Notes under the pieces: model-generated
Database searches by the model: none
Seen by the model: only the letters and a program-made list of their open reading frames with translations
What the model was told of the DNA's origin: nothing
Position numbers and translations under genes: made by a program
Shown: positions 5,829 to 10,702 of the stretch, in pieces
Layout: each line of letters starts with the position of its first letter
How positions within the stretch are numbered: the stretch's first letter is position 1
Assembly: GCA_025463665.1 (NCBI GenBank)
Contig: JAODAY010000172.1
Coordinates: 1 to 10,702 of the forward strand
Length of the DNA: 10,702 bases
Source: Microbacteriaceae bacterium
Lineage (GTDB): Bacteria; Actinomycetota; Actinomycetes; Actinomycetales; Microbacteriaceae
Direction: 5' to 3'

Positions 5829-6830
5829 ATGACCCAGCCTGCCCTCCCCCACGTCGTCGTGCTCGCGATGGGGGGAACGATCGCGGGAACCGCCGCCTCC
5901 TCCACCGACGCCACCGGCTACCGCGCAGGCACGACCGGCGTCGACGCCATGCTCGCGGCTGTGCCCGAGGTCGTGACGAAGGCCCGGATCACCGGCGAGC
6001 AGTTCGCGCAGATGGACTCCTCCGATCTCACCGACGAGCTGCTGCTCGCGCTCGCCCACCGCGTCGACGCCCTGCTCGCCCGGCCCGACGTCGACGGGAT
6101 CGTCATCACCCACGGCACAGACACCCTCGAGGAGACCGCCTACCTTCTGCACCTCGTGCTCGCCTCCGCCAAGCCGGTCGTGCTCGTCGGCGCCATGCGC
6201 CCCGCGAGCGCCCTCAGTGCAGACGGGCCCATCAACTTCTTCGCGGGGGTCGCAGTGGCATCCGACCCCGCCTCTGCCGGCCGGGGCGTGCTCGTCGTCA
6301 TGAACGACGAGATCCACACGGCACGGGATGTGACCAAGACCGCGAGCCTCAGCATCCACGCTTTCGAGTCGCCGTACGGCGCGCTCGGCGTCGTCGTGGC
6401 GGGGCGCCCGGTCTACTACCGCGGCGTCGCTCGCCCGCACACGACACAGACCGAGTTCGATCTGGCCGCGATCGACACCCTGCCGCGCGCCGGCATCATC
6501 TACGCCCACTCCGGGCTCGACGAACGCGTCGTCTCTCTCGTCGAGGCCGGCCGCTATGCCGCGATCGTGCACGCCGGCTTCGGGAACGGCACCGTCTCGA
6601 GCCGCATGATCGAGCCGCTCGAGGCGGCACGCCACGCGGGCACGGTGATCGTGCGCGCGACCCGCACCGGCAGCGGCCACGTCACCGCGGTCGGCGCGTC
6701 GGGCAGCGTCGTCGACGGGTGGATCTCGGTCGACGACCAGAACCCGCCGCGCGCCCGAATCCTCGCGTGTCTCGCACTCACCGTCACGCGCGACCCGGCA
6801 GAGATTCAGCGCATCTTCGACACGTACTAG
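5829..6830 (+). CDS. ansA: L-asparaginase (bacterial type I/II fold, probably cytoplasmic)
   Basis: Hydrolyses L-asparagine to L-aspartate and ammonia. The 333-aa protein has the two asparaginase signatures: MGGTIAGTA with nucleophile Thr17 and Tyr31 in the mobile loop, then ITHGTDTLEETAY with Thr97-Asp98. MDSSDLT (62-68) and Lys170 in ARDVTKT complete the set. These correspond to Thr12, Tyr25, Thr89-Asp90, Ser58 and Lys162 of E. coli AnsB. The first residues (MTQPALPHVVVLAMGG) lead straight into the first beta strand with no signal peptide, so the enzyme should remain in the cytosol. The symbol follows mycobacterial usage; sequence alone does not settle affinity or glutaminase side activity. 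The start is fixed by the leaderless -10 box 6 nt upstream. The gene is monocistronic, divergent from qorB and convergent with the citE operon. Confidence 0.95.
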   Translation: MTQPALPHVVVLAMGGTIAGTAASSTDATGYRAGTTGVDAMLAAVPEVVTKARITGEQFAQMDSSDLTDELLLALAHRVDALLARPDVDGIVITHGTDTLEETAYLLHLVLASAKPVVLVGAMRPASALSADGPINFFAGVAVASDPASAGRGVLVVMNDEIHTARDVTKTASLSIHAFESPYGALGVVVAGRPVYYRGVARPHTTQTEFDLAAIDTLPRAGIIYAHSGLDERVVSLVEAGRYAAIVHAGFGNGTVSSRMIEPLEAARHAGTVIVRATRTGSGHVTAVGASGSVVDGWISVDDQNPPRARILACLALTVTRDPAEIQRIFDTY

Positions 6831-6894
6831 GCGGGCAGGCGGGGGGCGCGGCGAAGCGTACTCGTCGGAACCGCCCACCGGCGCCCCATGCGTC

Positions 6895-6947
6895 AGGGGC
6901 GGCGAAACGCTCTCCCGGCCCCCGCCGGGCGACAATATGCCGCCCCT
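6895..6947. terminator. Nested two-stem hairpin, possible terminator
   Basis: An outer perfect 9-bp stem AGGGGCGGC/GCCGCCCCT (6895-6903 with 6939-6947) encloses a perfect 6-bp hairpin CCCGGC-CCCC-GCCGGG (6914-6929). The asparaginase stop is 65 nt upstream and the citE stop lies about 80 nt away on the other strand. No T run follows either stem. Confidence 0.5.
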
Positions 6948-6957
6948 CAGGTCGACA

Positions 6958-6979
6958 AGCCGGCTCAGGCTGGCCGGCT
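6958..6979. terminator. Small hairpin, possible terminator of the citE operon
   Basis: AGCCGGC (6958-6964) pairs perfectly with GCCGGCT (6973-6979) around an 8-nt loop, about 47 nt past the citE stop on the minus strand. There is no T run. It overlaps the 14-bp repeats, which may be the reason the stem exists. Confidence 0.35.
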
Positions 6980-7001
6980 CAGCCCGCCCGGCTCAGCCCG
7001 C
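6960..7001. repeat. 14-bp tandem repeat, three copies
   Basis: CCGGCTCAGCCCGC occurs twice in tandem (6974-6987, 6988-7001). A diverged first copy, CCGGCTCAGGCTGG (6960-6973), shares its first nine bases. The array is intergenic, just downstream of citE. Confidence 0.85.
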
Positions 7002-7025
7002 CCCGGGCCAACGGATGCCGCGGCC

Positions 7026-7841
7026 TCACCCGCGCGCATCCCCCGCCCGCAGCACCCGCTCCGCGTGCCGCACGACCGGAGCATCCACCATGCGCCCGTC
7101 GAGCTGGAACACCCCTCGGTTGCCCTCCGCGGCCGCGACCACCGTGCGCGCCCAGGCCAGCTCGTCCTCTCCCGGCGCGTAGGCCGAACGGATGGTGTCG
7201 ACCTGCGAGGGGTGGATGCAGGCCGTTGCGCTGAAACCGGTGGCCGCGGCATCCACCGCCTCTGCGTAGAGTCCCGCCGAATCGGTGATGTCGAGGTGCA
7301 CCGCGTCGATCGCGGCCTTGCCGTAGGCGCCCGCGGCGAGCAGCACGCTCGAGCGGGCCTGGGAGGCGACGCCGCGGTATGACCCGTCGGCGAAGCGGCT
7401 GGAGGTTCCGCCGAGCGAGGCGACGAGGTCTTCCGCGCCCCACATGAGGGCGACGACGTGAGAATCCGCGGCGATGTCGGCCGCGCGCATCACGCCGGCC
7501 GCCGTCTCGATGAGCGCGACCAGCGCGTACTTCTCCAGGCCGGAGACCTCCTGCCGGCTCTCCGTCTTGGCGACCATGACCGTGCGGTAGTCGGTGTGGA
7601 CGAGCGCGACGATGTCGTCGGCGAAGTAAGGCGATCCCCACGAGTTGATCCGCACGATCGTCGTCGCCGGGTCGAGCGGGTTCGACAGCAGAGCGTCGCG
7701 GGCGGCCTGCTTGCGGCCCGGCGCCACCGCGTCTTCGAGGTCGAGGATCACCGCGTCGGCACGGTCGGCGGCCTTCTCGTAGCGGTCTGGACGGTCGGCC
7801 GGGCAGAACAGCAGCGCCGGTCCCATCGAGAACGGCGTCAC
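7026..7841 (-). CDS. citE: CitE-like CoA-ester lyase (HpcH/HpaI aldolase family)
   Basis: Mg2+-dependent C-C lyase acting on a 3-hydroxyacyl-CoA thioester. The 271-aa protein shows the CitE pattern: LLFCPADRPDRYEKA (10-24), DLEDAV (34-39), Arg64 in IVRINSWG, Glu112 in LIETAAGV and Asp138 in MWGAEDL (likely metal ligands), and ACIHPSQV (207-214). The ending DGRMVDAPVVRHAERVL is typical of stand-alone CitE-like lyases rather than the citrate-lyase beta subunit. There is no CitD/CitF neighbour. In M. tuberculosis the gene in this position, Rv2498c, is known as a bifunctional lyase acting on (R)-HMG-CoA in leucine breakdown and (S)-citramalyl-CoA in itaconate breakdown; the shared context suggests the same role. 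The GTG start (7841) overlaps the MaoC stop by 4 nt (GTGA) with GAGGGGG upstream; ATG 7826 is the alternative. Last gene of the operon. Confidence 0.92.
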   Translation of the reverse strand: MTPFSMGPALLFCPADRPDRYEKAADRADAVILDLEDAVAPGRKQAARDALLSNPLDPATTIVRINSWGSPYFADDIVALVHTDYRTVMVAKTESRQEVSGLEKYALVALIETAAGVMRAADIAADSHVVALMWGAEDLVASLGGTSSRFADGSYRGVASQARSSVLLAAGAYGKAAIDAVHLDITDSAGLYAEAVDAAATGFSATACIHPSQVDTIRSAYAPGEDELAWARTVVAAAEGNRGVFQLDGRMVDAPVVRHAERVLRAGDARG

Positions 7842-8323
7842 GGCTGCGCCCCCTCGCGCCAGACGAGCACCGAGCGCACCGCGCGGGCGACGATCACGCC
7901 GTCCTGGTTGCGCGCGATGTGCGCGAGCGCGACGATGCCCTGGCCCTCGCGGGACTTCGACAGGCGCTTGCTCGCGACGGTGGTCTCGCAGTACAGGGTG
8001 TCGCCGTGAAACACCGGGTGCGGAAAGGCCACCTCTCCGAAGCCGAGGTTGGCGACGATGGTTCCCTGCGTCAATTGGGCGACGGATGAACCGACCATCG
8101 TCGACAGCGTCAGCATCGAGTTCACGAGCCGCTGCCCGAACGGCTGCCCGGCGCTCCACGCCGCGTCGAGATGCAGCGACTGCGTGTTCATCGTGAGGGT
8201 CGTGAACAGCACGTTGTCGGCCTCCGAGATCGTGCGCCCGGGGCGATGCAGGTACCGCACGCCCTGCTCGAACTCCTCGAACCAGAGCCCGCGCTGCTCG
8301 ATCTCCCTCAGGATCTCGCTCAT
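7838..8323 (-). CDS. MaoC-family enoyl-CoA hydratase (Rv2499c-like)
   Basis: Single hot-dog-fold hydratase of 161 aa, expected to add water to an enoyl-CoA made by the upstream enzymes. The recognised block is GRTISEADNVLFTTLTMNTQSLHLD (29-53, quoted in pieces: GRTISEADNV and MNTQSLHLD), followed by FGQRLVNSMLTLSTMVG, ANLGFGEVAFPHPVFHGDTL (91-110) and SKSREGQGIV. His51 fits the histidine of the R-hydratase motif GDxNPLH, but the position of the catalytic Asp reads Asn46. This form resembles the mycobacterial citE-linked subfamily. It overlaps both neighbours by 4 nt: ATGA with the dehydrogenase (8320-8323) and GTGA with citE. Its own ribosome-binding site is poor, so translation probably depends on coupling. 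In the leucine route it would hydrate 3-methylglutaconyl-CoA; that is inferred from context. Confidence 0.9.
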   Translation of the reverse strand: MSEILREIEQRGLWFEEFEQGVRYLHRPGRTISEADNVLFTTLTMNTQSLHLDAAWSAGQPFGQRLVNSMLTLSTMVGSSVAQLTQGTIVANLGFGEVAFPHPVFHGDTLYCETTVASKRLSKSREGQGIVALAHIARNQDGVIVARAVRSVLVWREGAQP

Positions 8324-9516
8324 GCTGCGAACCCCAGCTCCCTCGCGATGACCATGAGCTGCACCTCGGTCGTGCCCTCTACAATCTCGAGGATCTTCGA
8401 GTCGCGGTAGTGCCGAGCGACGGGATTCTCGTTCATGAAGCCGTAGCCACCGAAGATCTGGGTGGCTGCACGGGCGTTGTCCATCGCCGCCTCACTGCTG
8501 ATGAGTTTGGCGAGGCTCGCCTGCATCTTGAACGGCTCGCCGGCGTCGAGTCGGCGGGCCGCGTCGTGCCAGGCCAGCCGCGCGGCGTGCACCCGGGACT
8601 GCATGCGCGCGATCGTGAAGGCGATGTGCTGGTTTTGCCCGATGGCCCGGCCGAAGACGTTGCGTGTGCGCGCGTAGCGCACCGCTTCCTCGAGGCAGCC
8701 CTGCGCGGCGCCTGTGCAGAGGGCGGCGAACGCCACGCGCCCCTCGTCGAGGGTCTGGATGAAGTTGGCGAACCCGCGGCCGCGCTGCCCCAGCAGGTTC
8801 GCCTCGGGAACCCGCACGACACGAAAGTTGAGCGGGTGGGTGTCCGACGTGTGCCAGCCGACCTAGTCGTAGGCGGGCTCGACGGTGAAGCCAGGAGTGC
8901 CGCTCGGAACCAGGATCGCCGTGAGCTCCTTCTTCACTGAGCCATCGACGCGCAAACTCTCCCCCGTCACCGCCGTGACCGTCACGAGCCGGGTGATGCG
9001 TGTGCCCGAGTTGGTGATGAACTGCTTGGTGCCGTTGATCACCCACTCGCCGTTCTCGAGCCGCGCGGTGGTCTTGGTCCCCGCGGCATCGGAGCCGGCA
9101 TCCGCCTCGGTCAGGCCGAAGCCGGCGAGGGCCTCCCCGCGCGCGAGCATCGGCAGCCACTGCTGCTTCTGCGCCTCGGTGCCTCCCCGGTAGATCGGCA
9201 TCGCACCGAGTCCGACGCCCGCCTCAAGGGTGACTCCGATCGACTGGTCCGCGCGGCTCAGCTGCTCGACGGCGAGGCAGAGGTGAAAGTAACTCTTGCC
9301 CTGACCGCCGTATTCGACGGGGAAGGGCAGGCCGAACAGTCCGCGCTCCCCCATCTGGGCGATGATGCCGTAGGGCAGCTCACGCTTGGTGTCGTACTCG
9401 TAGGCGGCGGGAGCCACGACCTCGTCGGGGAAGTCCCGCATCTCGTCTCGGAACCCGGTTTCCTCGTCGGTGAGGCCGTGGCTCGCGAGTTCTTCGGCTA
9501 TGAGTTCGTGACTCAT
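8320..9516 (-). pseudogene. Acyl-CoA dehydrogenase interrupted by an in-frame TAG at codon 218
   Basis: FAD-dependent dehydrogenase of branched-chain or short acyl-CoA, normal length 398 codons. ATG 9516 is supported by GAAGGAG with a 7-nt spacer. The N-terminal part carries GLTEADAGSDAAG (134-146), family signature 1. The C-terminal part carries signature 2, QIFGGYGFMNENPVARHYRD, and catalytic Glu380 in IVEGTTEVQ. Between them the minus strand reads EPAYD-TAG-VGWHTSDTHPLNFR: the TAG (plus strand 8863-8865) replaces the lysine found in this motif (K-[MLV]-GWH), one base from AAG, and the frame is intact on both sides. As read, the product stops after 217 residues and loses the C-terminal helical domain, most FAD and dimer contacts and Glu380, so it should be inactive. 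A GTG at 8817 could open the second half but has no ribosome-binding site. Overlaps: ATGA at both ends. A sequence error is a serious alternative. Confidence 0.88.
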
Positions 9517-10702
9517 GATTGTTCTCCTTCGCTGGCCGCCGCGGATGGCGACGGCGTGATGGTTGCAACAAGCTGGTCGAGTGCGACGACCTCGCCGGGC
9601 GACACGGTGAGGGTGGCGGTCCCTGAGAGGCCGGCGAGCAGGCGGTGCTCCATCTTCATGGCCTCGACCGTGACGAGCAGTTGACCGGCCTCGACGCGGT
9701 CGCCGCTCGCGACGCCGAGCGCGACGACAGTGCCCGGCATCGGCACCCGCACCTCGGGGCTCACCGCTCCCTGCTCCCGGGTGAGACCCGCGATCTGCGC
9801 GGCGACACGTTCCCGCCGGCCCACCACGCGGATGCGGGCCGAGAAGCTGCCGTCGGCGAGCCAGACCGCTCCCTCGTCGCCGGCGATGCGCCAGCGCCGG
9901 GTCAGCCCGTCGAGTTCGACGCGCACCGGGCCGGCGACGCCCGCAGAGGCGCCGCCGTCGTGCTCGCGCGACATTCCGGTCACGGCCCGGCGCACATCGG
10001 CACCGATCGTGACGATGGCCTCGTCGGGCGTTCCAGTCACGAGCACCTCGGCCGCCTGGTCGCCGCTCACGAGCCTGTATCTGGTCGGAGCCTGCCGCCC
10101 GAGCCGCCAGCCTGTCGGCCGACTCCACGGCGAGACGGATGCCGCCCGCCACCGCCGCGCGTGCAGCCAGAGCGCGGCGACGCAGAACTCGTCGTCGCCG
10201 GGCTGCCGGAACGCGCCCGCCTCGAGCCAGCGCGCGATGAGCCCGGTGTCGAGCGCGCCGGAGCGCACGTCGGCATCACCGATGAGGAGCCCGAGAAACT
10301 CGATGTTGGTCTCGACCCCGAGCACAGTCGTGCTCTCGAGGGCCGCACCGAGTCGGTCGAGCGCCTGGCCGCGCGTGGCACCGTGGGCGATGACCTTGGC
10401 GAGCATCGGGTCGTAGTGCGAGCCGATCTCGAGACCGGGCGCGAGTGAGCTGTCGACGCGGATGCCGGGCCCCGAGGGCTCCTCGAGCGCGAGCACGGTG
10501 CCCGCGCTCGGCAGGAAGCCGGTGCCGGGGTTCTCGGCGTAGACCCGAGCCTCGACGGCGTGACCGGTGAGGGTCACGTCGTCTTGCGCGATCGTCAGCG
10601 GCTCGCCCGCGGCGATGCGCAGCTGCCACTCGACGAGGTCGATGCCTGTCACCATCTCGGTCACCGGGTGCTCGACCTGCAGTCTCGTGTTCATCTCCAT
10701 GA
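9513..10702 (-). CDS. Acyl-CoA carboxylase alpha subunit (biotin carboxylase + biotin carrier), 5' end outside window
   Basis: Carboxylates its own biotin with ATP and bicarbonate and passes the CO2 to a partner carboxyltransferase, probably encoded upstream beyond the edge. The visible C-terminal ~396 codons start in the conserved biotin-carboxylase core EMNTRLQVEHPVTEMVTG and continue with RVYAENPGTGFLPSAG, then SHYDPMLAKVIAHG of the biotin-carboxylase C-terminal domain. A variable linker domain follows, and near the end the biotinyl domain with VEAMKMEH, whose lysine codon is at 9654-9656. A full protein of this type is about 650-670 aa, so about 270 residues lie outside. The frame is open to the window edge; the ATG near 10700 is internal. 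By context it resembles AccA1 of mycobacteria, which works with AccD1 as methylcrotonyl-CoA carboxylase in leucine breakdown. Propionyl/acetyl-CoA carboxylase alpha is the alternative. The stop overlaps the dehydrogenase start (ATGA, 9513-9516). Confidence 0.93.
   Translation of the reverse strand, partial: MEMNTRLQVEHPVTEMVTGIDLVEWQLRIAAGEPLTIAQDDVTLTGHAVEARVYAENPGTGFLPSAGTVLALEEPSGPGIRVDSSLAPGLEIGSHYDPMLAKVIAHGATRGQALDRLGAALESTTVLGVETNIEFLGLLIGDADVRSGALDTGLIARWLEAGAFRQPGDDEFCVAALWLHARRWRAASVSPWSRPTGWRLGRQAPTRYRLVSGDQAAEVLVTGTPDEAIVTIGADVRRAVTGMSREHDGGASAGVAGPVRVELDGLTRRWRIAGDEGAVWLADGSFSARIRVVGRRERVAAQIAGLTREQGAVSPEVRVPMPGTVVALGVASGDRVEAGQLLVTVEAMKMEHRLLAGLSGTATLTVSPGEVVALDQLVATITPSPSAAASEGEQS

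Larger units (their letters stand above)
6831..7025. other. Convergent intergenic region with hairpins and repeats, no gene
   Basis: This 195-bp gap between two convergent transcription units holds no plausible gene. It contains a 7-bp inverted repeat GGGGCGC/GCGCCCC (6843-6849 with 6881-6887), the nested hairpin at 6895-6947, and the stem and 14-bp repeats at 6958-7001. Transcription from both sides probably ends here. Confidence 0.7.

Noticed and set aside
7842..8159. N-terminal extension of the CitE-like lyase to 377 aa
   Set aside because: The extension overlaps maoC out of frame and is Arg/Ala-rich; GTG 7841 in the GTGA overlap fits family length.
8320..8817. C-terminal dehydrogenase half as an independent 165-aa gene starting at GTG 8817
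   Set aside because: No ribosome-binding site precedes it and it begins in mid-domain; it is better explained as the 3' part of one interrupted gene.
8863..8865. Recoded TAG (pyrrolysine-type or programmed readthrough)
   Set aside because: No pyrrolysine machinery is expected in this lineage and no stimulatory structure was evident; substitution of a conserved Lys codon or a base error is simpler.
8863..10152. 429-codon minus-strand frame running from the carboxylase region into the dehydrogenase, as a possible fusion
   Set aside because: The upstream part is merely an out-of-frame reading of the carboxylase gene; the true start is ATG 9516 with a good ribosome-binding site.

Overview
This window looks like chromosomal DNA of a high-GC actinobacterium, most likely of the family Microbacteriaceae. 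The inference rests on the very high GC, strong G/C third-position bias, frequent GTG starts, leaderless-type promoters, a mycobacterial-type truncated haemoglobin, and an acyl-CoA carboxylase / acyl-CoA dehydrogenase / MaoC / CitE gene order that closely resembles the Mycobacterium tuberculosis Rv2498c-Rv2501c region. No integrase, transposase, phage gene, CRISPR array, tRNA or rRNA was seen. I did not find an obviously new multi-gene system; the unusual content is at the level of single codons, regulatory sites and repeats.

Layout. Positions 1-139 hold a 7-bp tandem repeat and a strong stem-loop terminator. Positions 140-1591 (minus) encode an AzgA-type NCS2 purine permease whose reading frame has no ATG/GTG/TTG at the expected start; the ribosome-binding site points to an ATC codon. 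Divergent from it, 1713-3047 (plus) encodes a UraA-type uracil permease. This is followed closely by an MscS-type mechanosensitive channel with a long disordered C-terminal tail (3064-4389), which overlaps a group II truncated haemoglobin gene, glbO (4382-4813). A hairpin at 4813-4844 separates glbO from the convergent qorB-type quinone oxidoreductase (4861-5709, minus). An L-asparaginase (5829-6830, plus) is divergent from qorB and appears to be transcribed leaderless; a 17-nt palindrome lies just upstream of qorB. A 195-bp gap (6831-7025) contains nested hairpins and a 14-bp tandem repeat.

The right third (7026-10702, minus) is a tightly coupled catabolic operon read right to left: biotin carboxylase/biotin carrier subunit of an acyl-CoA carboxylase (cut by the window edge), acyl-CoA dehydrogenase, MaoC-type hydratase, CitE-like CoA-ester lyase. 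Each junction is a 4-nt stop/start overlap. By family knowledge this fits branched-chain acyl-CoA breakdown, probably leucine: dehydrogenation, carboxylation of methylcrotonyl-CoA, hydration to HMG-CoA, then cleavage to acetyl-CoA and acetoacetate. The acyl-CoA dehydrogenase is interrupted by one in-frame TAG at codon 218 with both flanks intact, so the operon is either genuinely broken at that step or carries a one-base sequence error.

The two permeases serve nucleobase uptake; the channel probably protects against osmotic downshock; GlbO, QorB and asparaginase are stand-alone housekeeping or stress functions with no visible joint pathway.
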